Under the pieces are notes generated by a model. The model was not told the origin of the DNA. It ran no database searches and worked only from the letters and a program-made list of their open reading frames with translations. Both the position numbers and the translations under genes were made by a program. Shown piece by piece: positions 1 through 8,543 of a stretch of 64,000 nt of DNA; positions within the stretch are counted from its first letter, which is position 1; each line of letters opens with the position of its first letter. Origin of the DNA: Corynebacterium zhongnanshanii (lineage in GTDB: Bacteria; Actinomycetota; Actinomycetes; Mycobacteriales; Mycobacteriaceae); NCBI RefSeq assembly GCF_014490575.1, contig NZ_CP061033.1, forward strand, positions 124,001-188,000, read 5' to 3'.

Positions 1-1389
1 CCACTGACCTCCCTGAAGCACGCCGGTGGGCCATGGGAGCTGGGCCTGGCTGAGACTCAGCAGACCCTGCTGATGAACGGCCTGCGCGACCGCATCACCG
101 TCCAGTGTGACGGCCAGCTGAAGACCGGCCGCGACGTAGTGGTTGCCGCGCTGCTCGGCGCTGAAGAGTTTGGATTCGCCACCGCACCGCTGGTGGTATC
201 CGGCTGCATCATGATGCGCGTGTGCCACCTGGACACCTGCCCAGTAGGTGTGGCAACCCAGAACCCAGAGTTGCGCAAGCGCTACACAGGTCAGGCGGAT
301 CACGTGGTGAACTTCTTCACCTTCATCGCCGAAGAAGTCCGCGAATACCTTGCCGAGCTGGGCTTCCGCTCCATCGAAGAGGCCGTGGGCCACTCCGAGT
401 GCCTCACTGGCGGAAGCATGGACGTGGAGCACAAGACCGCTGGCAAGCTGGACCTGCGCCCCATCTTCGCCCGCCCAGAATCCCCATTCATGTACCAGGA
501 TCTGCACCAATCCAAGAAGCAGAACCACAACCTGGAAGCGGCCCTGGACAACCAGATCCGCGCCGAGGCCAAGGAAACCATCGAACGCGCCGCCCGCGGC
601 GAGAACGTTCAGATTTCCCTGGACTACCCGATCACCAACGTCAACCGCTCCGTGGGAACCATGACCGGCTCCATGATCTCCCGCGTGGCCGGCCGCGACG
701 GACTACCGCTGAACACCGTGAACCTGAACTTCAACGGCTCGGCTGGTAACTCCTTCGGCGCCTTCACCACCGCGGGCATGACCCTCACCCTGAACGGTGA
801 CGCCAACGACTACGTCGGCAAGGGGCTGTCCGGCGGACGCATCGTGATCCGCCCAACGGATCGCGGAGAAGCCGCCCTGGAGGACACCCAGCACGACGTC
901 ATCGCAGGTAACGTGCTCGGATTCGGTGGCGTGACCGGTGAGATGTTCATCCGCGGCACCGTCGGCGAGCGCTTCTGTGTGCGCAACTCGGGCGTCACCG
1001 CCGTGGTCGAGGGAATCGGCAACCACGGATGTGAGTACATGACCGGTGGCCGCGTGATCGTACTCGGCTCCATCGGCAACAACTTCGCCGCAGGTATGTC
1101 CGGTGGCATTGCCTATCTGCTGGACGACGGCACCGACGTTGCCTCCCGCATCAACCCTGAGCTGGTGGAGATCGAAAAAATTACCGACGCCGACGAGCTC
1201 GCATGGCTCACCGAGACCATCGAAACTCACCGTAAGCTCACCGGCTCCACTGTTGAGGTAGAGCCACAGAACATGATCAAGGTCATGCCACGTGACTACG
1301 ACCGTGTTCTGAAAACCATCGCCCGTGCCGAGGCCGCCGGCCTGGACAAGGACGGCATTGCAGCCGCAATCATGGAGGAAGTGAAGTAA
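1..1389 (+). CDS. gltB: Glutamate synthase large subunit, 3' part (partial)
   Basis: This is the C-terminal 462 residues of the large GOGAT subunit; the reading frame is open to the first base, so the 5' part lies outside the window. The enzyme transfers the amide nitrogen of glutamine to 2-oxoglutarate to give two glutamates. Visible are the end of the FMN-binding synthase domain ([15 protein letters not shown]), the cysteines of the 3Fe-4S site in [15 protein letters not shown], and the Gly-rich C-terminal beta-helix domain ([19 protein letters not shown]). The stop codon TAA overlaps the ATG of gltD by one base, so the two subunits are translationally coupled. Confidence 0.97.
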   Translation, partial: PLTSLKHAGGPWELGLAETQQTLLMNGLRDRITVQCDGQLKTGRDVVVAALLGAEEFGFATAPLVVSGCIMMRVCHLDTCPVGVATQNPELRKRYTGQADHVVNFFTFIAEEVREYLAELGFRSIEEAVGHSECLTGGSMDVEHKTAGKLDLRPIFARPESPFMYQDLHQSKKQNHNLEAALDNQIRAEAKETIERAARGENVQISLDYPITNVNRSVGTMTGSMISRVAGRDGLPLNTVNLNFNGSAGNSFGAFTTAGMTLTLNGDANDYVGKGLSGGRIVIRPTDRGEAALEDTQHDVIAGNVLGFGGVTGEMFIRGTVGERFCVRNSGVTAVVEGIGNHGCEYMTGGRVIVLGSIGNNFAAGMSGGIAYLLDDGTDVASRINPELVEIEKITDADELAWLTETIETHRKLTGSTVEVEPQNMIKVMPRDYDRVLKTIARAEAAGLDKDGIAAAIMEEVK

Positions 1390-2927
1390 TGGCTGATCCA
1401 AAAGGCTTTCTAAAGCACACCCGCGAAGAAGCAGAACACCGCCCCGTGCCGCTGCGCCTGCTGGACTGGAACGAGATCTACGAAGATTTCTCGGACTCGA
1501 AGGTCCAAACCCAGGCAACCCGCTGTATGGACTGCGGCATCCCCTTCTGCCACGACGGCTGCCCACTCGGAAACATCATCCCGGAGTGGAACGACCTGGT
1601 GCGCAAGGGCGAGTGGAAGCAGGCCTACGACCGCCTGCACGCCACGAACAACTTCCCGGAGTTCACTGGCCGTCTGTGCCCCGCACCGTGTGAAGGCGCA
1701 TGTGTACTGGGTATTGCCGACGATCCAGTGTCCATTAAGTCCGTGGAGCTGACCATTGTGGAGCACGCCTACGCCAACGGGTGGGTTCAGCCGGTCAAGC
1801 CCACCTTCAAGACCGGCCAGTCCGTCGCCGTGGTGGGCTCCGGACCTGCAGGAATGGCGGCAGCTCAGCAGCTGACCCGTGCAGGCCACGACGTGACCGT
1901 CTTCGAGCGCGCCGACCGCATCGGTGGCCTGATGCGCTACGGCGTGCCAGAGTTCAAGATGGAAAAGAAGTGGATCGACCGCCGCATCGAGCAGATGGAG
2001 GCCGAGGGCACGAAGTTCGTGGTAAACACCTCCCCAACCGGTGAGGATCTGAAGGACTTCGACGCGATCGTCATGGCCATCGGCTCCACCGTGGGTCGCG
2101 ATCTTCCCGTCCCGGGCCGTGACCTGGAGGGCGTGTACCAGGCTATGGAGTACCTGCCACCCGCAAACCGCGTGGGCTACGGCGACATGGAGACTTCCAC
2201 CATCGATGCCAAGGGCAAGCACGTGGTCATCATCGGCGGTGGAGACACCGGTACCGACTGCTTTGGTACCGCGCTGCGCCAGGGTGCCAAGTCCGTGCAC
2301 CAGTTCGACATCATGCCGAAGCCACCAAAGTCCCGCGCGGCCTCCACTCCATGGCCGACCTACCCGCTGAAGATGCGCCTGGCAAGCGCGCACGAGGAAG
2401 GCGAGTACACCGTCACTGGTGACGAATCCGCCGACCTGGCAGAGAAGCTGGCCTTGGCTGAGCGTAAGCCAGGTGAGGCTTTGGGTGAGCGCCGCTGGCA
2501 GATGAACACCGTGGAGCTCATCGGCGAGGACGGCAAGGTTACCGGCTTGAAGGGTGCTCAGTGCCAGTTCGGCCCGAACGGCCTGGAGAACGTGGAGGGC
2601 ACCGACTTCGAAATGGACGCGGACCTGGTGCTGCTGGCCATGGGCTTCGTGTCCGTGGAACGCAGCGCTGCCGTGGCTGACCTGGACCTTGAGGTGGATC
2701 AGCGCGGTCGCCTGGTGCGTGACGAGAACTTCCGGGCAACGCCGCAGGCCCCGGAGTTTGCGAAGAAGAAGGTGTTCGTGGCCGGCGATGCGGGTCGCGG
2801 ACAGTCCCTGATCGTGTGGGGCATTTCCGAGGGACGTGCCACGGCGGCTGCTGTGGACCGGGCTTTGATGGGTGAGACGGCTCTGCCTCGTCCGATCAAG
2901 CCGACGGATGTCGCGATGCGCGCATAG
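1389..2927 (+). CDS. gltD: Glutamate synthase small subunit
   Basis: 512-residue NADPH-dependent small subunit that feeds electrons to GltB. The N-terminal ferredoxin-like region has the cysteine clusters CMDCGIPFCHDGC and LCPAPCEGAC that bind 4Fe-4S clusters. It is followed by an FAD-binding Rossmann motif (GSGPAGMAAA, about residue 151) and an NAD(P)H-binding motif (GGGDTGTDC, about residue 284). Length is normal for the family. The start overlaps the gltB stop by one base, and a strong terminator follows the stop, so gltBD is the end of this operon. Confidence 0.97.
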   Translation: MADPKGFLKHTREEAEHRPVPLRLLDWNEIYEDFSDSKVQTQATRCMDCGIPFCHDGCPLGNIIPEWNDLVRKGEWKQAYDRLHATNNFPEFTGRLCPAPCEGACVLGIADDPVSIKSVELTIVEHAYANGWVQPVKPTFKTGQSVAVVGSGPAGMAAAQQLTRAGHDVTVFERADRIGGLMRYGVPEFKMEKKWIDRRIEQMEAEGTKFVVNTSPTGEDLKDFDAIVMAIGSTVGRDLPVPGRDLEGVYQAMEYLPPANRVGYGDMETSTIDAKGKHVVIIGGGDTGTDCFGTALRQGAKSVHQFDIMPKPPKSRAASTPWPTYPLKMRLASAHEEGEYTVTGDESADLAEKLALAERKPGEALGERRWQMNTVELIGEDGKVTGLKGAQCQFGPNGLENVEGTDFEMDADLVLLAMGFVSVERSAAVADLDLEVDQRGRLVRDENFRATPQAPEFAKKKVFVAGDAGRGQSLIVWGISEGRATAAAVDRALMGETALPRPIKPTDVAMRA

Positions 2928-2971
2928 CACCACCTTCTAAGCCTTACCTTCTAGGCTCTACCTTCTACCTG

Positions 2972-3003
2972 AGCCCGGGGACTCCTTACCCCCGGGCTTT
3001 TGT
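2972..3003 (+). terminator. Rho-independent terminator of gltBD
   Basis: A 9-bp GC-rich stem (AGCCCGGGG at 2972-2980 with CCCCGGGCT at 2990-2998) is followed by TTTGTTT, about 45 bases after the gltD stop. Confidence 0.85.
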
Positions 3004-3017
3004 TTACCCAGGCTCCC

Positions 3018-3081
3018 ACAAAATGTTCGCCCAAAACGCCAGATTTGACCCCAAATCTGGCGTTTTGAGCGAACATTTTGT
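3018..3081. repeat. Long palindromic repeat, family P1, copy 1
   Basis: Two 30-base arms (3018-3047 and 3052-3081) are complementary except for one position and are separated by 4 bases. The core AAAACGCCAGATTTG and the outer TGTTCG are shared with copies at 6569-6630 and 35350-35411. It lies between gltD and the S4 gene. It could form a cruciform or an RNA hairpin, but it recurs in places where no gene ends, so a plain terminator does not explain it. Confidence 0.85.
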
Positions 3082-3144
3082 CTAGACCGGTGCTGAGGCG
3101 CCCGCCGGCTCAGCGCCACACACCCTCCGGGTAGACTGGCCTGC

Positions 3145-3480
3145 ATGCATATCCCCGAGATCTCCATCCGAGACCAAGAGATCAAACTCGGCCAGTTCGT
3201 GAAGCTCGCCAACCTGGTAGAGACCGGAGGCGTAGCCAAAGAAGTCATCGCCTCCGGAGCCGTGAACGTCAACGGCCAGACGGAAACCCGCCGAGGAAAA
3301 ACACTCAGAGCTGGCGATGAAGTGACCCTCGTCGACCTCACCACCGGCGAAGTGTTGGTCGGGGCGCGGGTCGCGACGAACGAGAACCTCGGCGTCGATG
3401 ATGATGACGACCTCGGCGAGTATTTCGACGAAGCCACTGCAGACGACGATTTCGACCCCGAAAAGTGGAGGAACATGTAA
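3145..3480 (+). CDS. S4-domain RNA-binding protein (RlbA/YbcJ-like)
   Basis: 111-residue protein with a single small S4 domain (GQFVKLANLVETGGVAKEVI through NGQTETRRGKTLRAGDEV), as in small ribosome-associated S4 proteins of the YbcJ type. The C-terminal tail is strongly acidic (DDDDDLGEYFDEATADDDF). A -10-like TAGACT (3132-3137) ends 7 bases before the ATG and there is no Shine-Dalgarno, so the mRNA is probably leaderless. It overlaps the next gene by one base and is probably co-transcribed with it. The exact RNA target is unknown. Confidence 0.85.
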   Translation: MHIPEISIRDQEIKLGQFVKLANLVETGGVAKEVIASGAVNVNGQTETRRGKTLRAGDEVTLVDLTTGEVLVGARVATNENLGVDDDDDLGEYFDEATADDDFDPEKWRNM

Positions 3481-4400
3481 TGCCAGCACTCATCGCGCAG
3501 CCCGGAATGCCCATCTGGGTGGACCTCGCCACCACGGACCTCGACGCCGCGAAAGCCTTCTACGCCGGCGTGCTGGGATGGGAGTTTCAGCAGGTCAGCC
3601 CCATGTACGCCCTGGCGAAGAAAGACGGCATGTCCGTCGCCGGCGTGGCCCAGGTGCCGAAGGACAACGTCTCCCTGTGGGGCATGATGCTCTACACCCC
3701 CAACGTCGCAGATGCCCACGCGAAAGCCCTCGAGGCCGGCGCCACCAGCGTGCTCGAGCCGCAGGACATCAAGGACGGCTCCTCCATGGCAATGATCGTC
3801 GACCCGTGCGGAGCGACCGTCGGGTTGAAGCGCCCAGCCGATGAGATCGCCCTGTTCGCCGCCGGCGAGCCGTCCACCCCTGTGTGGCACGAGCTGTTGG
3901 TCGGCGCCGAGTGGGACAAGACCCTGGAGTTCTACCACACCCTCGCGGGCTGGGATATTCGCGCGATGGGTGGCGGCAGCAACGGCGATGCAGGCGCTAG
4001 CGATAGCGATGCCGATGCCAGCTCTCGCTACGCCGTGGGCGAATACGACGGCGCCGCGCTCGTCGGGATGTGGGATACCTCCCGCATGCTGACCCCGGAC
4101 ACCCTCAATACCGACGCCACCAGCGCCGCGGGCGTCCCCGAGGCCACGGATGCTTCTACTGTGTCCATGTGGACGTTGTACATGGGCGTGGGAAACCTGA
4201 GTGAGGCGATCGGCAAAGCCCTGGAGCTCGGCGGCACGCTGGTGCGCGAACCATGGCTGTCCGAATTCGGACGGATGGCCACGATCCAGGACGCCCAAGG
4301 CGCGCTCCTCAACCTCTGCGAAGTGGAGGAGTACGTGCCGAGCGAGGACGAGGTGCACGAGCCAGACTTGTTCGCGCCGGAGGACTTCCGAGCGAACTAG
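3480..4400 (+). CDS. VOC (glyoxalase-like) family protein, two domains
   Basis: 306-residue protein made of two VOC modules: MPIWVDLATTDLDAAKAFY at the N terminus and a second starting near TPVWHELLVGAEWDKTLEF. This is typical of the glyoxalase/bleomycin-resistance superfamily. The substrate is not evident. A low-complexity Gly/Asp/Ser stretch (SNGDAGASDSDADASS) interrupts the second module. ATG 3480 is preferred because GGAGG at 3467-3471 is well placed for it; an upstream GTG at 3465 would bury that site. It overlaps the S4 gene stop by one base. Confidence 0.85.
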   Translation: MPALIAQPGMPIWVDLATTDLDAAKAFYAGVLGWEFQQVSPMYALAKKDGMSVAGVAQVPKDNVSLWGMMLYTPNVADAHAKALEAGATSVLEPQDIKDGSSMAMIVDPCGATVGLKRPADEIALFAAGEPSTPVWHELLVGAEWDKTLEFYHTLAGWDIRAMGGGSNGDAGASDSDADASSRYAVGEYDGAALVGMWDTSRMLTPDTLNTDATSAAGVPEATDASTVSMWTLYMGVGNLSEAIGKALELGGTLVREPWLSEFGRMATIQDAQGALLNLCEVEEYVPSEDEVHEPDLFAPEDFRAN

Positions 4401-4405
4401 CGCCG

Positions 4406-4425
4406 GCGCCGCGGTGCCGCGGCGC
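4406..4425. other. Short GC hairpin between convergent genes
   Basis: Perfect inverted repeat GCGCCGCGG-TG-CCGCGGCGC between the VOC gene and the oppositely oriented M13 peptidase gene. No T-run follows, so a terminator role is possible but not supported by the usual signature. Confidence 0.4.
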
Positions 4426-4426
4426 A

Positions 4427-6505
4427 CTACCAGATCGTCACGCGCTGATCCTCATCCAGCCACATGCCGTCGCCAGGGGCCACATCGAAGGCCTCATAGA
4501 ACTCGGCCACGTTCGAGCTGATCACATTGCACCGGAACTCCGCCGGGGAGTGCGGATCAATGGACGCGTATTGCGCGGCCATCTGCGGACGGATCGCGGT
4601 CTGCCAGATCCGCGCCCAGCGCAGGAACACCCGCTGCAGGGCAGTGAACTCCCCATCCATGCCCTCCACGGGGGCGCTGGGCGCTGTGTCGAAATCAAGC
4701 CCCTGGTCCGCCAGGTAGTGCCGCAGCGCCACGATCGCGATGCCCAGTCCTCCCAGGTCACCGATGTTTTCACCCAGTGTGAAGCGCCCATTGACCGTGT
4801 GGTCCTCAATGCCACGCTGACGCAGACCCGTCGGCACCAGCCCGTCGAACTGCTCCACCAACTTGTCCGTCAGCGCGCTGAACGCAGCGCGGTCCTCCTC
4901 CGTCCACCAGGAGTTCAGGTTGCCGTCGCCGTCAAACTTGGAACCCTGGTCATCGAAGCCATGCCCAATCTCGTGGCCAATGACAGCTCCAATGGCTCCA
5001 AAGTTCGCTGCTGCATCCGCGCCGGCGTCGAAAAATGGGGGACGGAGGATCGCGGCGGGGAAGGTAATGTCGTTTTTGACGGGATTATAGAAGGCGTTGA
5101 CGGTCTGCGGGGTGCAGAACCACTCGTCGCGGCGGGCGGGCTTGCCGAGCTTCGCGACCTCGTAATCGTGGTTGAACGCGGTGGCCGCGCGCACGTTGGC
5201 CAGCACATCCGCGCCGGTGGGGGAGAAGGACAGACTGTCGAAGCTGCGCCACGAATCCGGATAGCCGATGTTCGCGGTGAACTTCTCCAACTTCGCCAGG
5301 GCCTTGTCCTTGGTGGCGTCCGTCATCCACGGCAGTTGCTCGATGCGCTCGCGGTACGCGGCGATAAGGTAATCCACCAGCTCCAGCATCTTTTCCTTAT
5401 TCTCCGGTGGGAAGTGCTCGGCCACGAAGTGCGTGCCGACCTCTTCGCCGATCTGGCTTTCGACCAGGCCTACGCCGCGCTTCCAGCGGGCGCGCTGCTC
5501 GGTAGCTCCGGAGAGGGTTTTGCTGTAGAACTCCCAGTTGCGGTCCACGATGGGCTTCGGGAGCAGGCCGGCGCGGGAGGTGAGGACGCGCCAGGCGGCC
5601 CAGAGCTTCCATTCGCTGAGATCGCGGCTGGCGAGCGTGGCGACGTGCTCCAGGTAGCTGGGCTGGTTCACGATGATGGTGCCGTGGCTGGCGGGCACGC
5701 CGGTGGCTTCGAGCCAGGTGGCGAAGGGGAAGCCGGTGGGCAGGTCGGCGATGGCGGTGGGGTTGTAGGTTTTGTCGGCGTCGCGGCTGGTGACGTTGTC
5801 CCAGTGGCCTTCGGCGAGGGCGGTTTCGAAGCCGATGAGGGTGTCCGCGAGTTCGGCGGGGTCGCCGGCGAACTCGGGGAGTTCCTGGGCGAGCGCGATC
5901 ATGTCCGTGACGAAGGCCTTGTAGGCTTGCCGGGTTTGTTCGTGTTGCTGCTCGCGGTAGTAGGCCTCGTCGGGGAGGCCGAGGCCGGTTTGCACCAGGT
6001 AGAGCTGCGTGAGGCCGCTGGCGCCGAGGCTGTCGCCGGAGTCCTTTTCGATGTAGTAGCCCACCACGCCGCCGATTCCCGCGCGGTCGAGGTGGCCCAG
6101 CGCTTCTGCTAATTCTTTAATATTCGACGCCGAGCGCACGCCTTTCAGGTCCTCTTCCAGAACTGTGAGGCCTGCGTTGTCGATGCCTTGGGCGTCCATG
6201 AAGGAGGAGTAAAGGGCTCCGATGCGGCCGTGGGGGTTGTCGGCTGCTTGCTGTTCGATGATGTTTTTTACGTCTTTTTCGGATTGGTCGCGCAGGGTGT
6301 GGAAGGTGCCGTCGACGGGGCGGTCGGCGGGGATGGTGTGGGTGGCGAGCCAGTGGCCGTTGACGTGGCGGTAGAGGTCTTGGGTGGGGGCTATGGGGTG
6401 GCTGGGGCCTTCGGTGATGTTGTCGGTGAGGGAGTTGGTTGGTTCTTGTGGAGTGTCTTGGGTTGGTTCTGGGGAGTTGGTTGCTTCTTGGGTTTCGTTA
6501 GACAT
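4427..6505 (-). CDS. M13 family zinc metallopeptidase (neprilysin/PepO type)
   Basis: 692-residue endopeptidase of the neprilysin family. The zinc motif HEIGH is present at about residue 512 within GAVIGHEIGHGFDDQG. The third ligand motif ENIGDLGG follows at about residue 577, and the typical C terminus ends in VTIW. NAFYNPVKNDITFPAAIL is the conserved substrate-site region. The first 35 residues are Pro/Thr/Ser/Asn-rich, with no signal peptide that I can see, so it may be cytoplasmic as in other actinobacterial M13 enzymes. It is transcribed away from the GH25 gene. Confidence 0.95.
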   Translation of the reverse strand: MSNETQEATNSPEPTQDTPQEPTNSLTDNITEGPSHPIAPTQDLYRHVNGHWLATHTIPADRPVDGTFHTLRDQSEKDVKNIIEQQAADNPHGRIGALYSSFMDAQGIDNAGLTVLEEDLKGVRSASNIKELAEALGHLDRAGIGGVVGYYIEKDSGDSLGASGLTQLYLVQTGLGLPDEAYYREQQHEQTRQAYKAFVTDMIALAQELPEFAGDPAELADTLIGFETALAEGHWDNVTSRDADKTYNPTAIADLPTGFPFATWLEATGVPASHGTIIVNQPSYLEHVATLASRDLSEWKLWAAWRVLTSRAGLLPKPIVDRNWEFYSKTLSGATEQRARWKRGVGLVESQIGEEVGTHFVAEHFPPENKEKMLELVDYLIAAYRERIEQLPWMTDATKDKALAKLEKFTANIGYPDSWRSFDSLSFSPTGADVLANVRAATAFNHDYEVAKLGKPARRDEWFCTPQTVNAFYNPVKNDITFPAAILRPPFFDAGADAAANFGAIGAVIGHEIGHGFDDQGSKFDGDGNLNSWWTEEDRAAFSALTDKLVEQFDGLVPTGLRQRGIEDHTVNGRFTLGENIGDLGGLGIAIVALRHYLADQGLDFDTAPSAPVEGMDGEFTALQRVFLRWARIWQTAIRPQMAAQYASIDPHSPAEFRCNVISSNVAEFYEAFDVAPGDGMWLDEDQRVTIW

Positions 6506-6543
6506 GCTTGCCAGCCTATAGAAAACCTCTAGACAAGGTGTGC

Positions 6544-6567
6544 AGGACAGTGTCCGGACACTGTCCT
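6544..6567. repeat. Perfect 24-bp palindrome
   Basis: Each half reads AGGACAGTGTCC and its exact complement follows with no loop, centred at 6555/6556. It lies directly against the P1 palindrome at 6569-6630, in the divergent intergenic region between the M13 peptidase and muramidase genes. Regulator operators often have this form, but no factor can be named. Confidence 0.7.
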
Positions 6568-6568
6568 A

Positions 6569-6630
6569 CAAATTGTTCGCCCAAAACGCCAGATTTGGGC
6601 CCAAATCTGGCGTTTTCGTCGAACAATTTG
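6569..6630. repeat. Long palindromic repeat, family P1, copy 2
   Basis: Arms 6569-6599 and 6600-6630 are complementary except at two positions, with a GGGCCC centre. It shares the core AAAACGCCAGATTTGG and the outer CAAATTGTTCG with the other copies. It sits between divergently transcribed genes, so it is not at the 3' end of either. The flank ACACTGTCC is also found beside copy 3. Confidence 0.85.
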
Positions 6631-6703
6631 CAGAGAGCACTGGGAGAAAAGTGCAAAAAGTTTACTCACGTTGCGCGTGTTTCACGTGTTAAAACTGTGA
6701 CGG

Positions 6704-8347
6704 ATGTGTAGTGTGTGGCTCATGTTCTCTATCTCTAAGCGCCGCACCAAGCGCACAACCCCAGCACGCATCACCGCAACCGCACTCGCGGGAACTGGCC
6801 TGACCGTCGCCGCCCTCGTCGCCACCGAAGTGGTAGCAGTCCCATCCTGGGCAGACCTCGACGGCGTGGACGTCGCCAGCCACCAGCACCCAGGTGGCGC
6901 CGCCATCGACTGGCAGCAGCTCGCCGCCCAAGGCCAGAAGTTCGCCTTCGTGAAGGCCACCGAAGGCACCGGCTACACCAACCCGTTCTTCACCACGGAT
7001 AGCCAAAAGGCCCAGGAAGCCGGCATCATGCCTGGCAGCTACCACTACGCAAAGCCGGGCAACCGCGACCCTCGCGGCGAAGCCCGCTTCTACGCCACCA
7101 CTCTGGCCACCGGCCCTCAGCCATCCCTGCCGCCAGCCCTGGACTTGGAGGAGACCGGCGGACTGAGCACCCCAGAGCTCCAGAGCTGGGTGCGCGAATG
7201 GGTCGATGAGATCAAGAAGCAGACCGGCCGCAAGCCGATCATCTACACCTACTACGCCTTCTGGAAGGGCCAGATGGGCAACACCACTGAGTTCAGTGAA
7301 TACCCACTGTGGTTGGCCTACTACAACGACACCCCTCCAGGCGACATCCCCGGCGGATGGGATGAGATGACCTTCTGGCAGTACACCGGTCAGGGACGTC
7401 TGCCGGGCGTCGTGACTGATGTGGACCTCAACACCTACTACGGCGACGACGCATCCCTGAAGGCCCTGGCCTCTGACATGCCAGCCAACACCACCGCGGG
7501 CGCTATCTCCCAGGCCCTGAAGCCGATCAAGAAGGCGACGGGTAAGGAGGCGCAGGTGGCTAACACCATCGAGCACGTTACCGGTGTGGATGTGCCTCTG
7601 ACCACGGACTTCATGATGCTGGTCTTGGGCGTGGTGGGCGGCCGCCTGCCAGCCGAGACCCTCCTGACCCAGGGCGCCGTGCAGACTCAGACCCAGGGCA
7701 AGAGCGGCACCAATGCGTCCGGTTCCTCTAACGGCGACACCATCACGATCCCCACCGCCGAAGGCGCACGCGGCTCCGTGGTGTCCAGCCAGCAGATTCT
7801 GAAGGCTGTCCAGGCCCTGGCTCATGCGCTGAATGAGACCAATGCGAACGGCAAGCAGATCCCTGTGGATCAGCTCCTGGCCCTGGCCAAGCAGGCCGGC
7901 ATCAACCCGGGCGCTGGCAACAAGGTCAGCGACGTCAACATGGGCCAGCTGCTGAAGCTGCTGCAGCAGTACGGCGAGACGCAGGACTGGGCTGGCAAGC
8001 TGGCCTCGGACGAGGTGGACGCCGATCCGTTGGCCTACGTGAATCTGGCGAAGGCGCTGCTGGGCGCCACCCCGACGGAGGCTGGTCGCCAGGCCGCGGC
8101 GGGTCTGGATCTGCCGGCGCTGCTGCGTCCTATCGTGGCGGCCGCTGCGGAAAATGGCGATCTGCCGCCGGAGTTCGCTCAGCTGATGAACGCGGGTAGT
8201 GCCGTGTTCGGCGGTTCTAGCAGCGAGGCTCCGGACGCGAACGCCGAAGAAACCCCCGAAGCCCCTGCTGCTCCAGAGGCTGCGGAGGCCCCGGCTGCTC
8301 CGGAGAACGCCGATGCTTCGCAGGGTGCCGACGCCGCAGCGGAGTAG
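6704..8347 (+). CDS. Secreted GH25 family muramidase (lysozyme-like)
   Basis: 547-residue exported cell-wall hydrolase. A basic n-region (SKRRTKRTT) and hydrophobic h-region ending near VPSWA form a signal peptide. A GH25 domain follows (DLDGVDVASHQ, FAFVKATEGTGYTNPFF, and the catalytic acid region PALDLEETGG). The C-terminal 280 residues are not recognised and end in an Ala/Pro/Glu-rich tail. GH25 enzymes cleave the MurNAc-GlcNAc bond of peptidoglycan. Start is uncertain: ATG 6704 lies 8 bases after TAAAAC (leaderless-like), while ATG 6722 would give a cleaner signal peptide (MFSISKRRT). Confidence 0.88.
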   Translation: MCSVWLMFSISKRRTKRTTPARITATALAGTGLTVAALVATEVVAVPSWADLDGVDVASHQHPGGAAIDWQQLAAQGQKFAFVKATEGTGYTNPFFTTDSQKAQEAGIMPGSYHYAKPGNRDPRGEARFYATTLATGPQPSLPPALDLEETGGLSTPELQSWVREWVDEIKKQTGRKPIIYTYYAFWKGQMGNTTEFSEYPLWLAYYNDTPPGDIPGGWDEMTFWQYTGQGRLPGVVTDVDLNTYYGDDASLKALASDMPANTTAGAISQALKPIKKATGKEAQVANTIEHVTGVDVPLTTDFMMLVLGVVGGRLPAETLLTQGAVQTQTQGKSGTNASGSSNGDTITIPTAEGARGSVVSSQQILKAVQALAHALNETNANGKQIPVDQLLALAKQAGINPGAGNKVSDVNMGQLLKLLQQYGETQDWAGKLASDEVDADPLAYVNLAKALLGATPTEAGRQAAAGLDLPALLRPIVAAAAENGDLPPEFAQLMNAGSAVFGGSSSEAPDANAEETPEAPAAPEAAEAPAAPENADASQGADAAAE

Positions 8348-8424
8348 CCCCGCGGCGTAGCTACGCGAACTCACCCAGCCGCGTAGCGCCGCGAGGTGGC
8401 CTCGGAGGTAACGGCAGTTGGGCC

Positions 8425-8493
8425 CACAGAAAATGCCTTGAGGGAATCGCCAGATATGGCAGAGAACAGGTTCCCTCAAGGCATTTTTCTGTG
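8425..8493. terminator. Long inverted repeat between convergent muramidase and emb genes
   Basis: The left arm (8425-8446) and right arm (8471-8493) pair over about 22 bases with one extra A on the right. The 24-base loop holds a small palindrome GCCAGATATGGC. It lies between two converging genes and the arm carries A/T runs on both sides, so a bidirectional terminator is the simplest reading. Confidence 0.6.
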
Positions 8494-8543
8494 CGCCCCG
8501 TCCCGCCGGACCGGCCTCAGCCACTCCGGCCGGCCGCGCCGGC

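Noticed and set aside
703-2933. Long minus-strand reading frames across gltB and gltD
   Set aside because: They mirror highly conserved GOGAT coding sequence in GC-rich DNA and have no domain or ribosome site of their own.
4253-6112. Long plus-strand frame opposite the M13 peptidase
   Set aside because: Antisense shadow; the peptidase has intact HEIGH and ENIGD motifs.
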